Positions 18,138 to 26,916 of a stretch of 64,000 nt of DNA are shown piece after piece (the first letter of the stretch is position 1; every line of letters starts with the position of its first letter). Location: assembly GCF_004342985.1 (NCBI RefSeq), contig NZ_SMBO01000001.1, forward strand, positions 868,001-932,000, read 5' to 3'. This DNA comes from Novosphingobium sp. PhB57. Its GTDB lineage: Bacteria > Pseudomonadota > Alphaproteobacteria > Sphingomonadales > Sphingomonadaceae. Both the position numbers and the translations under genes were made by a program. Below the pieces are notes generated by a model. That model was given only the letters and a program-made list of their open reading frames with translations. It did no database searches and was not told the origin of the DNA.

Positions 18138-19259
18138 TTGCCAAAAAGCCAGGAAAATCATTTGTCCGGAATACTCAATACCGACGTACGGCGCAGGTCC
18201 GATGCAATATCCGTTGCACGCGTGATCTGTATACTCGGGGTCGTCTATGTCCACGCCTGGACCGGGCTGACCGGATATGACCTTCAGCTTGCCCATGGCA
18301 CGCCGCAGGAAAATCTGCGGTGGGTGCTGATGGACGTGTTCGGACGCAGCGCCGTGCCTCTGCTGGGCCTTATCTCCGGCTGGCTCGTCGCGGGATCGAG
18401 CCGGACCTTCGACTGGGCCAGCCATGTCGGCCGCAAGGCCAAGACCATTCTCCTGCCGATGGTGCTCTGGAACGCGCTCGCGATCCTGCTCGTGTCCGGA
18501 GCGGCGGTGGCGACCAAGCTGGCGGCGCCTACGCCGCAATCGATGGACTGGATCTTCCAGGAAATCTTCATCGCCAGCCGCAACCCGGACATCAATGTCC
18601 AGATGCCGTTCCTGCGTGACCTGTTCCTCTGCATGCTGCTTGCGCCGCTGCTGGTTCGCTGCGGCAAGCGTACGCTCTTCGCCATCGCCCTGGTGGCGGC
18701 GCTGTGCCAGATCGGCGGCTACGGTCCGCCGGTGTTCATGCGCGCATCGATCCCGTTCTTCTTCACCCTGGGCATCATTGCCCGGCGCGAGAACCTGGCC
18801 GACCGGATCGCGGCCTGGCCGCTTTCCGCTGCCCTCACGCCTTTCGCCGTGCTGACCGCGGTGCAGCTCTACTTCACGCTCGTCGTCGACTGGTCCCCGA
18901 TCAGCCTGCCCGCCGCCACGCTGGACCTTGCAGTGCGGATCTCGGCCGCCCTTGCCTACTGGCGCATATCCTGGGGTCTGGCGGGAACCGTGGTGCGAAC
19001 GCCGCTGCTGAAGATCGAGCCTTTCGCGTTCTTCCTGTTCTGCTCGCACCTCATCCTGATCTGGCTGGGCGGGCCGCTTCTCGGCCGCCTGTTCGGCACC
19101 CTCGGCTCGCCGCTATACCCGGTCTACCTGGTGGCCCAGCCGCTGATCGTCCTGCTGGCGGTAGTGCTTCTGGGCACCCTGCTCAGCCGCGCCGCTCCGG
19201 GGCCTGCCCGCATCCTCAGCGGCGGCAGGCTGAGCAGGAGGAAGCTGGCGGCCACCTGA
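18138..19259 (+). CDS. Acyltransferase family 3 membrane protein
   Basis: This is a 373-aa integral membrane acyltransferase (OafA/WecH-type), expected to add acetyl or similar groups to a glycan. There are about ten hydrophobic helices. The N-terminal helix pair contains SVARVICILGVVYVHAW with the conserved Arg and His, and the FGRSAVPLLGLISGWL segment follows as in the family. The start is uncertain: the frame opens at TTG 18138 without a clear ribosome site, while TTG 18162 has AGGA 8 nt upstream. A GCCCGC/GCGGGC hairpin lies at 18099-18116. No sugar-related genes are adjacent, so the acceptor is unknown. Confidence 0.83.
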   Translation: MPKSQENHLSGILNTDVRRRSDAISVARVICILGVVYVHAWTGLTGYDLQLAHGTPQENLRWVLMDVFGRSAVPLLGLISGWLVAGSSRTFDWASHVGRKAKTILLPMVLWNALAILLVSGAAVATKLAAPTPQSMDWIFQEIFIASRNPDINVQMPFLRDLFLCMLLAPLLVRCGKRTLFAIALVAALCQIGGYGPPVFMRASIPFFFTLGIIARRENLADRIAAWPLSAALTPFAVLTAVQLYFTLVVDWSPISLPAATLDLAVRISAALAYWRISWGLAGTVVRTPLLKIEPFAFFLFCSHLILIWLGGPLLGRLFGTLGSPLYPVYLVAQPLIVLLAVVLLGTLLSRAAPGPARILSGGRLSRRKLAAT

Positions 19260-19295
19260 GCCGCCAGCCCCTGCTTCCCCCGTTTCAGGCCGCGC

Positions 19296-20705
19296 TCACT
19301 TTCCCGCGAGATCGGTGTAGAGGCTGATGTAGTACGTGATGCCGGGCCGCACATTGAGCAGCGGCAGGCGCTCGTTGAGACCGTGGGCGAACTCGTCGGA
19401 GTCCTTCATCATCGAAGCGCTGGCGCCGTAGCTTGGCACGCCCAGCGCGCGATACCACATCGAATCCGAGGCGCCCGAAGCCTGCGAGGGGATGATCGGG
19501 ATCGGTCCCCAGGCCGCTGTCACCGCCTTGCGCGTCGCGGCCACGAAGTCCGGCCGCATCGGCGAAGCCGGCGACATCGTCGAGGCATCCCCGGTCGCGT
19601 CGGAGAACTTGGCCGCGGGCATGTTCGCCACCTTTTCCAGTTCGGTCATGATCTCCTCGCGCGTGTGCCCGGGGAAGATGCGGCAGTTGATGTTGGCCGT
19701 GGCGCGCTGGGGCAAGGCGTTCTGGGCATGCCCGCCCGAGATCATCGTCGCAACGCAGGTCGTGCCCGTGCGGCCGACCATGGAGGGATTGGCGCGCAGC
19801 ACCTTGAGCGCGGCTTCATCGCCGGGATTGGCGGCAAAGGCGCGCATGGCGCCGGCCAGGGTGGCATCGGGCTCCAGCTTGGCAGCCTCGACCCAGTAAG
19901 CGCGGGTGATGTCGTTCAGCTCGGGCTTGAAGTGATAGCTGCCGATCCGTTCCAGTGCCTGCGACAGCTGGACGATCGCGTTCTCCGTGCGCGGCGCCGA
20001 GCTGTGCCCGCCGGGGTTGGTGACCTCGATCTGGTAGTCGACGTAAGTCTTCTCGGCACCCTGCCATGACCAGAACGAGGGCTTGCCGGTCTTCTCCGAA
20101 AGCGTGCCCGAGGCGCCGTCCACGTTGAGCACGAGTTCGGCGTTCTTCAGCCGCTCCGCGATCAGCTTCGATGTCGCCATCGAGGTTTCCTCGTCGCCCG
20201 AGTAGGCGATGACGAGAGTACGCCTGGGCTTGAAGCCCTGCTTGCGCAAGGCGATCATCGATTCCATCGCCAGCACCGCTTCGAACTTGGTGTCGCTGGC
20301 ACCGCGTCCGTAGAGGTAGCCGTTCTCGACCACGGGGGTGAAGGGATCGCGCTCCCAATCGGCGGGCTTGGCTTCCACCACGTCCATGTGCGCGGAGACG
20401 ACCAGGGGCCGCAGCGAAGGATCGCTGCCGGGCCAGGTTGCGATCAGGTAGGCGGTGTCCTTGTGAGGGACGATCTCGATGTCCGTGGCGGTCCAGCCGT
20501 TCGCGAGCAGTTCCTTGCGGAACAGTTCGGCGACTTCGCGGGTCTTGTTACCCTCGCCTTCGACGGAGCGCAGGGCGATGGCCTGCTTCGATATTTCGAG
20601 AACCTGCTTCTCGGCCTCGGGATAGGCCTTGGGTGCGGCCTGGGCGACAGTGGCGCCCGCCAGAACGGCACCGAGCGTGAAGACGGTGGATGGGATAGCC
20701 CGCAT
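19296..20705 (-). CDS. M20-family metallopeptidase (exported)
   Basis: This is a 469-aa zinc peptidase/amidohydrolase of family M20, acting as a carboxypeptidase or dipeptidase in the periplasm. The signal peptide is residues 1-23 (cut after AQA). Metal ligands and catalytic residues are visible: HMDV (His106, Asp108), GRGASDTK (Asp138), SGDEE (Glu172-Glu173). A dimerisation lid domain follows from about residue 215. The stop is 36 bp from the convergent acyltransferase. The promoter region contains three copies of an 18-bp-period repeat only 22 bp upstream of the start codon, which suggests specific regulation. Confidence 0.9.
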   Translation of the reverse strand: MRAIPSTVFTLGAVLAGATVAQAAPKAYPEAEKQVLEISKQAIALRSVEGEGNKTREVAELFRKELLANGWTATDIEIVPHKDTAYLIATWPGSDPSLRPLVVSAHMDVVEAKPADWERDPFTPVVENGYLYGRGASDTKFEAVLAMESMIALRKQGFKPRRTLVIAYSGDEETSMATSKLIAERLKNAELVLNVDGASGTLSEKTGKPSFWSWQGAEKTYVDYQIEVTNPGGHSSAPRTENAIVQLSQALERIGSYHFKPELNDITRAYWVEAAKLEPDATLAGAMRAFAANPGDEAALKVLRANPSMVGRTGTTCVATMISGGHAQNALPQRATANINCRIFPGHTREEIMTELEKVANMPAAKFSDATGDASTMSPASPMRPDFVAATRKAVTAAWGPIPIIPSQASGASDSMWYRALGVPSYGASASMMKDSDEFAHGLNERLPLLNVRPGITYYISLYTDLAGK

Positions 20706-20726
20706 GAATATTTTGCCCCCTGGTAC

Positions 20727-20776
20727 TGCGATCGCAAGTGGTATTGCGATCGGAAGTGACGTTGCGATCCGAAGTG
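20727..20776. repeat. Three direct repeats, 18-bp period, upstream of M20 peptidase
   Basis: Copies TGCGATCGCAAGTG (20727-20740), TGCGATCGGAAGTG (20745-20758) and TGCGATCCGAAGTG (20763-20776) repeat every 18 bp. They lie between 22 and 71 bp before the peptidase ATG, where a regulator would overlap the promoter. The remaining 160 bp up to the phosphoesterase gene shows no other feature I can name. Confidence 0.75.
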
Positions 20777-20939
20777 ATTGAGCATGCCCGATGGAGAATC
20801 GGGCCGAACGTCAATACTCTGTCGCATTCCACGAGAGGACGCACCTCTTTTGCGCGTCCTCCCGCTTCCGCCCCCCTTCCCGGCTTTCAGGAATGGCTGC
20901 GGGCTTCGGCACGGCCGCCGCCCGCTGATCGTCAGGTGC

Positions 20940-22622
20940 TCAGGCCAGATCGAGCGCGCCGGTGAGGTCTCCCGGCGCCACGCCGCCCGCGGCGATCATG
21001 GCGTCTTCACGCATGGTCAGGCCCGGCAGTTTCTCCAGACCGAAGCGGCGTGTCAGGAAGCGGGCGATCGAGCCCGTATCGTAGATCGTATGGTCCACGG
21101 CGCCCTTCTTCGCATGAGGGGAGACGACGACGGCCGGAATGCGCGTGCCCGGCCCCCAGCGATCGCCCTTCGGCGGCGCGACGTGATCCCACCACCCACC
21201 GTTCTCGTCGAACGTGATGACCACCAGCATGCGTTCCCATTGCGGGCTCTCGCGCAGACCGTCGATAACCGCGGCGATGTGGCGATCTCCGGCGTCGATG
21301 TCGGAATAGCCGGCATGCATGTTGAGGTTGCCCTGCGGCTTGTAGAAGCTGACCGCGGGAAGCTTGCCGGCCTCGGCATCGGCGAGGAGGCGGTTGGTGC
21401 GTGCGGTGCTGCCCTCTCCGCCGTCGCGCAAGTGCTTGGCGCGGTCCGGCGAACCGGGCGCGAAGCGCTCGTAATAGTTCAGCGGCTGATGATGCGGCTG
21501 GAAGTTCGGCCGCGAGGGGAACGCGGCATCGTTCATCTTGCCTTCGAGCGCGGCATTCCACCCGCCCGCATACCAGGCCCAGTCCACATTCCGCGCGGAG
21601 AGCATGTCGCCGATGGTCTTGTGATGCTGGGGCACGAGCGTGTGTCCGCTGGCGGCATTGGCATAACCCGGCTTCTCGGGGTCGAGTTCATAAGTCGGCG
21701 CATAGGGCGGCAGCATCGTGTTCACGGCCCAGAAGTCGGGCGAGAGCGTGCTGGCGGAGAACATGGCCGGGCCGTCCATGGCGCTGGCCGGGGTCTTGGG
21801 ATCGAGCTTGAGCTTGATGCCCTTGGGATCGCTGCCTTCGACTTGCGCGATGCGCTTGGCCGCGGGGCTCTTGTCGGCGTCGGGATAGAACGGCGGCTGG
21901 GCGCTGATCAGGTACTGGTGGTTGAGGAAAGAGCCCCCGAACGCACCCATGAAGAAATTGTCGCAGAGCGTGAATTCCCGCGCGATCTGCCAGAGACGCA
22001 ATTGCGCGCGCATGTCGCCGTAATGGCCCATGACCAGCGCGCCGCTGTCTCCCCAGGCCGCGAAACCGTCGTTACGGCCGCCGTTGATCTGCCACTGGTT
22101 CTGGTAGAAGGCGTGAACGAGGTCACGCGTGACCAGGCCATGCGGCAAGGGGTCGCCCTCGGGCGTCTTCAGCGCAAAGGGACCGTTGGCGATCGGGCCG
22201 AGGTCATCCGGGCCGATCAGGTACTCGGTATGCTCGACCACCTGCTTGCTGGGGACGAGGCCTTCCCAGATCTTCGGCAGCTTTTCCATGACCTTCCCGT
22301 CACGGTCGCGCTGAGCCGTGCGCTCGGCCGGGACGGAGGCCAGCGGTTGTTCGAGACCGGGAAAATCGGCGAAGAGATTGTTGAAGCTGCGGTTCTCCGC
22401 ATAGATCACGACGACGGTATCGATCGCTTCGCGCAGCCGGGCGTCGCTGACCGGAGCGGCACTGTTCTTGCGCGCCTGCTTCGTTGCGGCGGCCGCTTCT
22501 CCCGGAGATCCGGCAACGGCGGCGGCGCCCAGCGCTGCTGCCAGTCCGCCCAGAAAGTCGCGGCGGTCCGGACGCACCACGGAGGCATCGGCCTGCGGTT
22601 CGGGAAGATCGGAATCGGTCAT
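20940..22622 (-). CDS. Tat-exported phosphoesterase (acid phosphatase / phospholipase C-like)
   Basis: This is a 560-aa phosphoesterase of the phospholipase C/AcpA family, hydrolysing phosphomonoesters or phospholipids outside the cytoplasm. A twin-arginine signal (RRDFLGG, Arg20-Arg21) is followed by an Ala-rich hydrophobic stretch. Catalytic markers are YAENRSFNNLF (about 74-84) and FDENGGWWDHVAPP near residue 445. I chose ATG 22622 because AAGGA lies 7 nt upstream; an earlier in-frame start at 22682 would place the Tat motif far from the N-terminus. It lies downstream of PhoD on the same strand, separated by a hairpin and an inverted repeat, so it may have its own promoter. It fits a phosphate-scavenging role. 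Confidence 0.9.
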   Translation of the reverse strand: MTDSDLPEPQADASVVRPDRRDFLGGLAAALGAAAVAGSPGEAAAATKQARKNSAAPVSDARLREAIDTVVVIYAENRSFNNLFADFPGLEQPLASVPAERTAQRDRDGKVMEKLPKIWEGLVPSKQVVEHTEYLIGPDDLGPIANGPFALKTPEGDPLPHGLVTRDLVHAFYQNQWQINGGRNDGFAAWGDSGALVMGHYGDMRAQLRLWQIAREFTLCDNFFMGAFGGSFLNHQYLISAQPPFYPDADKSPAAKRIAQVEGSDPKGIKLKLDPKTPASAMDGPAMFSASTLSPDFWAVNTMLPPYAPTYELDPEKPGYANAASGHTLVPQHHKTIGDMLSARNVDWAWYAGGWNAALEGKMNDAAFPSRPNFQPHHQPLNYYERFAPGSPDRAKHLRDGGEGSTARTNRLLADAEAGKLPAVSFYKPQGNLNMHAGYSDIDAGDRHIAAVIDGLRESPQWERMLVVITFDENGGWWDHVAPPKGDRWGPGTRIPAVVVSPHAKKGAVDHTIYDTGSIARFLTRRFGLEKLPGLTMREDAMIAAGGVAPGDLTGALDLA

Positions 22623-22686
22623 GGAAAGTCCTTGGGGGAGAGGAATTCCCGGCTGTTTGCGACCCCGATCAAGGCGCGTCAACCAA

Positions 22687-22705
22687 TATGATATTTTGTA
22701 TCATA
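22687..22705. promoter_or_regulatory. Inverted repeat upstream of phosphoesterase gene
   Basis: TATGATA-N5-TATCATA is a perfect 7-bp dyad in an AT-rich patch, 65 bp upstream of the phosphoesterase ATG. It is a candidate operator or a promoter-overlapping site. No regulator can be assigned. Confidence 0.45.
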
Positions 22706-22798
22706 CCTGATTTTGAACTCGACCTTGAAACCAGGGCGAGCTTGATCGGCCAGCGGGCGGGTCGGCGCATTAAACGAGCGCTCCCCTCGTGCCGTGAT

Positions 22799-22828
22799 GG
22801 GCGGTTCGGCATGGCTGACGAACCGCCC
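22799..22828 (-). terminator. Hairpin after phoD
   Basis: A perfect 10-bp stem GGGCGGTTCG / CGAACCGCCC with a 10-nt loop starts 7 nt after the PhoD stop. No strong U-tract follows on the minus strand, so it is either a weak terminator or an mRNA-stabilising structure between phoD and the phosphoesterase. Confidence 0.6.
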
Positions 22829-22835
22829 GATCGCG

Positions 22836-24470
22836 TCAGGCCTTGGCGAAGCGGCGTTCGTTCCAGTTCACCGTCAGACCTTCGCTGGTCGTGCCGGCGG
22901 TGGTGTGCTGGGCGATCGTGCCCATGAAGTGCCATTCGCCGCGAACCTGCTCCGGCGTCATCTGGAGCGAGACGTAGCCGCGGCGGCTGGTATCGGCGAA
23001 AGCCAGCCCCGGGTTCGCCGCGCGCAGCGCCTTGGACAGGTCGGCCGCGGGCACCGACGGCAGGTAAGCCTCGAAGCCCGGCGAGGTGACGGAGTGGCCG
23101 GCATATTCGACGCCCGCTGCCGATCCGTCCACCGAGAGTTCGCTGCCCCAGGCATTGTGGCTGTCGCCCGCCAGAACCACGAGGTTGCAATCGGCCTGGC
23201 GCGCCGTGCGCAGCAGGCGGTCGCGGGCAGCCGGATAACCGTCCCAGGAGTCCATGTTGAACGGCAGGCCCGCCTGCGAGGCGGCGGCGATGGCCATGAG
23301 CGCCTGGCGGACCTTGGGGTCTCCGCCCGAGGGCACGAGGTCCGCCATCTGCGGCGGCGCCTTCAGCGAGCCCATGACGATCTGCTGTGCCAGGATCTGC
23401 CAGCGCGTGCCCGACTTCGCGGAATCGATCAGGCCCTTGTAGAGCCAGCTCTCCTGCTGCGCGCCCATCAGCGTGCGGTCCTTGGACATCCAAGGGCCGT
23501 CGCGGAACTGGGCCAGGGCCCGGCCGATCTCCGCTGGACCGCCCTTGGCCGCGCCCGCGATCACGGCGCCGAAGTCGAGCTGCTGCATGCGCTCGCTCAA
23601 GCGGGTTTCGGGGCGGAACAGCGTGGCCAGCGAGCCGATCTGGAAGCTGTCGTAGAGGGCGTCGGAAACCGGCATCCACTCGCGGTAAGCCTTCTCGGCC
23701 GCGGCGCGGCGGACCGACCATTCGCCTTCCTTGTCAGGCTGGTGGTTCTCCGCCCCGCCCTTCCAGGTATCGTTGGCGAATTCGTGATCGTCCCACTGCG
23801 CGATCATCGGGAAGCGCTGGTGGAGGCGGCGCAAGTCCGGGTCGAGGCGGTAGCTGGCGAAACGAAGGCGGTAGTCGGCCAGGGAGACCGTTTCGTTCTG
23901 CGGCTCGATCGGGCGGCCAGCCATCGGCTGTTCGGGATAATGGCCATATTCGTATTCGTAGAAATAGTCGCCGACATGGACGACCAGGTCGAGATCGTCG
24001 CGCGTGGCGGCATGGGCATAAGCGTTGAACCAGCCGAACGGCATGTTCGAGCACGAGAACAGGCCGATGCCGAAGCGGTCGACGTCGCCCACCGGCAGCG
24101 TGCGCGTGCGGCCGGTTTCGCTCTTCGTGCCGTCCGGCGCGATGAAGCGGTAGTAGTACCACTTGCCGGGCGCGAGGCCGGACACCACCAGCTTGGCGCA
24201 GTTGTCATGCGCGGGCGAGGCGATCGTTTCGCCGCCGCCTGCCACCTTGCGGAAGCTTTCGTCCGCCGAAAGTTCGCAGCGCAGCTTCGTGTCGCCGCTG
24301 CCGACGTAGCGGGTCCAGAGCAGCACCGAACCGGCCGCCGGCTCGCCGCTCGCCACGCCGTGCGTGAAGCCGCGCGCGGTGAGGATCTGGGCGACGCCGG
24401 GCGTCGAGAGCGCGGCGAGCCCGAAGGCGCCTGCCTGAAGCAGCAGGCGCCGATCGAGTTGAAGTGTCAT
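22836..24470 (-). CDS. phoD: PhoD-family alkaline phosphatase / phosphodiesterase
   Basis: This is a 544-aa secreted phosphatase of the PhoD type that uses Ca/Fe to release phosphate from mono- and diesters. The N-terminus has a twin-arginine-like signal (DRRLLLQAG). A PhoD N-terminal Ig-like domain follows with FTHGVASGEP (about 35-44). The metallophosphatase core has HVGDYFYEY, WDDHEFANDTW and VLAGDSHNAW, all family signatures. ATG 24470 is preferred over the longer open frame since it begins at the signal. It lies 41 bp after the TonB-dependent receptor gene on the same strand, so both are probably transcribed from the receptor promoter with its tandem 11-bp repeats. Confidence 0.92.
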   Translation of the reverse strand: MTLQLDRRLLLQAGAFGLAALSTPGVAQILTARGFTHGVASGEPAAGSVLLWTRYVGSGDTKLRCELSADESFRKVAGGGETIASPAHDNCAKLVVSGLAPGKWYYYRFIAPDGTKSETGRTRTLPVGDVDRFGIGLFSCSNMPFGWFNAYAHAATRDDLDLVVHVGDYFYEYEYGHYPEQPMAGRPIEPQNETVSLADYRLRFASYRLDPDLRRLHQRFPMIAQWDDHEFANDTWKGGAENHQPDKEGEWSVRRAAAEKAYREWMPVSDALYDSFQIGSLATLFRPETRLSERMQQLDFGAVIAGAAKGGPAEIGRALAQFRDGPWMSKDRTLMGAQQESWLYKGLIDSAKSGTRWQILAQQIVMGSLKAPPQMADLVPSGGDPKVRQALMAIAAASQAGLPFNMDSWDGYPAARDRLLRTARQADCNLVVLAGDSHNAWGSELSVDGSAAGVEYAGHSVTSPGFEAYLPSVPAADLSKALRAANPGLAFADTSRRGYVSLQMTPEQVRGEWHFMGTIAQHTTAGTTSEGLTVNWNERRFAKA

Positions 24471-24511
24471 GGTCTTGTCCTTGGTTATCGAGGCAGCGGC
24501 GCGGAAAGCGG

Positions 24512-26800
24512 TCAGTACCGCGCCGTGATTTCGATGCCGTACGTGCGCGGCTCGGCCGGGATGAAGGTCGGGTAGCCGAACGACCCGCCGGTGTTGCCCG
24601 CATCGAGCAGGTACTTCTTGTCCGTGAGGTTGCGGGCATAGCCGGCGACCTGGAACTTGCCGTCCATGAACGAAACGCCGCCGCGCAGGTTCACCAGCGT
24701 GACCGGCCCCTGGCTGATCGCTTCCCTGTTGGGGATCTCGAAGTAGATCTTGCTGCGGTAGGTCACGCTCGGCGTCAGGAACACGTTCACGCTCTGCGTC
24801 ACCGGCAGGTTGAGGTTGAACCCGGCAGCCCACTGCCACTTCGGCTGAAGACGGAACTGGTCGCCGGCATAGACACCGTTGGCTGCCTTGTCGTCGATGC
24901 CGCCGCTGATGAAGCCGACATTGCCGAAGGCGCTCAGCCAGTCGGTGAAGCGCGCTTCGAGTTCAGCCTCGACGCCCAGGTTGGACGCCGAGCCCGCGCT
25001 CTCGGTACGGGCAACGCCGGTCGTCGCGTCGAGCACCGAGACCTGGAAATTGCTGTACTTGTCGTAATAGACGCCCAGCGAGCCGGAGAACATGCCCACG
25101 GTGCCCTTGATGCCCGCCTCGTAGTTCCAGACCGTCTCGGACTTGATGAGGTCCAGGTCGGCCACCGGACCTGCCGCAGCCGAGAGCTGGACCACCGGCG
25201 AGCGGCGTCCCTCCGAAATGGTCGCGTAGAGATTGAGGCCGGGGGTCAGGTGATAGAGCGCGTTGAAGCGCGGAAGGATCGCGGCGTAGGACTTGCGGGC
25301 GTAGAAGGTCTGCCCGTCGGTATCCACCAGCGGCAGCAGCGGCTGACCATAGACCGGGGCGTCGGGCTGATTGGCGGAATAGCCCGAACGGCGCTTCTCG
25401 ATCAGCACGCGCGCGCCGGCGGTCAGTTCCAGTGCGGGCGCTGGCTTCCAGGTGACATCGCCGAACATCGACCAGGACTGGTTGCGGCCCTCGTTCTTGT
25501 ACCAGCTGGAATAGGGCACGGCGGTGAAGGCGCCGCCGGTGAGCAACGAGGTGGCGCGCCCGGCATTGACGGTGTTGTCGGCAGCGACGCAGCCCAGGCC
25601 CGGGATCAGGTTGGCGCTGCACTGAAGGTAAGTGCCCAGCTCCGAAGACAGCGGGACGTACTGCGAGCTGTCCTCGATGAAGTAGTTCCAGCCGAACGAG
25701 GCGCGCCACTGGTCGTCGCTATACGTGAAGCGGCCCTCGTGGCTCGCCTGCCAGCCCTTGGCGCGCTCCGCGAATTCGAGATACCAGGCGGCCGAACCGT
25801 CGGCATCGAAGACTTCCAGCGCATCGAAGTGGCGGTAGCCGTTGACCGTGGTGAAGTTCCAGCCGTCCGAGAAATCCCAGCTCAGGGTGAGGTTGCCGTC
25901 ATAGACGTCGCGGTTCAGCCCGAGCTTGTCGGCACCCAGCACTTCGCCGGAGAGCGGCGAGCCGCCGAGATAGGCCGCGTCGTAAAGGCCGTTCACCGAA
26001 GTCGAGCCGAGGTTCTTCGACAGGAACGGCGTGCCCGAATTGCGCTGGCGGTCGTAAGTGAACGTCAGGTCCGCGGTGAAGTCGGTGGTGGGCGTGTAGC
26101 GAAGCGAACCGCGCAGGCCGAGCTGGTCCTGCGCATAGAGATCGTCCTGGCCGGGCGCGAGGTTCTCGATATAGCCGTCGCGCTTCTTCCACTGGCCGGC
26201 GATGCGCGCCGCGATGACGTCGTTGCCCGCGTTGACGAAGCCTTCGACGCGGTAGGCATTCAGGTTGCCGTAGGCGCCCGTCAGGGATGCCGAGGTTCCG
26301 GCTTGCGGCTTGGCCGAAACGAAGCTGATCGCGCCGATCGTCGCGGCCGTGCCGAACAGGGTCGCCTGCGGCCCCTTCACGACTTCGACGCGGTCGAGAT
26401 CGTAGATGCCCTGGTAGGCGCCGCGCGAACGCGAGATGTCGATGCCGTTGTAGTACAGGGTGACGCGCGGCCCCTGCTGGGCCGAGCCGCTGTCGGAGGT
26501 GATGCCGCGGATCACGAAGCCGGGGTTGTTGGCGCTCTGCACCTGCACATTGAGGCCGGGAACGTAGTTCGACAGTTCGCCGATGTCCGTGACGCCCAGT
26601 TCACGCATGCGCTCTCCGGTCTGGACGGAAAGCGTGATGGGAACATCGACGGCGCGCTGCTCGATCTTCTGGGAGGTGACGATGATGGCATTGGGGTCTT
26701 CGCCCGCGGCCACTTCGGCCTCGGCTGCGTAAACGGTTGCAGGAACGCCGGCCAGGGCCGTGCCCGCGAGAAGAGTTGCCACGCAAGTGCCGAATTTCAT
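24512..26800 (-). CDS. TonB-dependent outer membrane receptor
   Basis: This is a 762-aa outer membrane active transporter energised by TonB. A signal peptide (MKFGTCVATLLAGTALAGVPA) precedes the plug domain. The plug has the VTSQKIEQRAVDVPITL segment, VRGI and the DRVEVVKGPQATLFG signature (about residue 130), and a 22-strand-type barrel runs to a terminal aromatic (ITARY). ATG 26800 is chosen for its signal peptide; the frame stays open upstream into the neighbouring operon only by chance. With PhoD downstream and a Pho-box-like array in front, it probably imports phosphorylated organic compounds or a phosphate-linked cofactor. The substrate is inferred from context. Confidence 0.92.
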   Translation of the reverse strand: MKFGTCVATLLAGTALAGVPATVYAAEAEVAAGEDPNAIIVTSQKIEQRAVDVPITLSVQTGERMRELGVTDIGELSNYVPGLNVQVQSANNPGFVIRGITSDSGSAQQGPRVTLYYNGIDISRSRGAYQGIYDLDRVEVVKGPQATLFGTAATIGAISFVSAKPQAGTSASLTGAYGNLNAYRVEGFVNAGNDVIAARIAGQWKKRDGYIENLAPGQDDLYAQDQLGLRGSLRYTPTTDFTADLTFTYDRQRNSGTPFLSKNLGSTSVNGLYDAAYLGGSPLSGEVLGADKLGLNRDVYDGNLTLSWDFSDGWNFTTVNGYRHFDALEVFDADGSAAWYLEFAERAKGWQASHEGRFTYSDDQWRASFGWNYFIEDSSQYVPLSSELGTYLQCSANLIPGLGCVAADNTVNAGRATSLLTGGAFTAVPYSSWYKNEGRNQSWSMFGDVTWKPAPALELTAGARVLIEKRRSGYSANQPDAPVYGQPLLPLVDTDGQTFYARKSYAAILPRFNALYHLTPGLNLYATISEGRRSPVVQLSAAAGPVADLDLIKSETVWNYEAGIKGTVGMFSGSLGVYYDKYSNFQVSVLDATTGVARTESAGSASNLGVEAELEARFTDWLSAFGNVGFISGGIDDKAANGVYAGDQFRLQPKWQWAAGFNLNLPVTQSVNVFLTPSVTYRSKIYFEIPNREAISQGPVTLVNLRGGVSFMDGKFQVAGYARNLTDKKYLLDAGNTGGSFGYPTFIPAEPRTYGIEITARY

Positions 26801-26850
26801 TGCCGTTTCCCCTGAGATCAATTGCCTTACGGCTCGGCGGGGTACGCGCG

Positions 26851-26894
26851 GCAGATGAAGGTTGGATGGCGGTCTGATGACGGTTTGATGCCGC
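26851..26894 (-). promoter_or_regulatory. Four tandem 11-bp repeats, Pho-box-like, upstream of TonB receptor
   Basis: Read on the minus strand, four consecutive 11-mers occur: GCGGCATCAAA, CCGTCATCAGA, CCGCCATCCAA and CCTTCATCTGC. They share a core like C-N2-CATC. PhoB boxes are built of 11-bp direct repeats of a CTGTCAT-type heptamer plus four more bases, and the second and third copies match that layout best. The array ends 51 bp before the receptor start codon. Repeats are seen directly; PhoB binding is inferred. Confidence 0.6.
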
Positions 26895-26916
26895 CCGGCC
26901 GGGTCGGTCCCTGCGG

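Noticed and set aside
20727..20776. Three repeats as a CRISPR or replication-iteron array
   Set aside because: Only three 14-bp copies with 4-bp gaps, no spacers, no cas or rep genes. It fits a regulatory repeat better.
20778..22691. 637-aa plus-strand open frame opposite the phosphoesterase
   Set aside because: The minus strand has a Tat signal and catalytic motifs; the plus frame has none.
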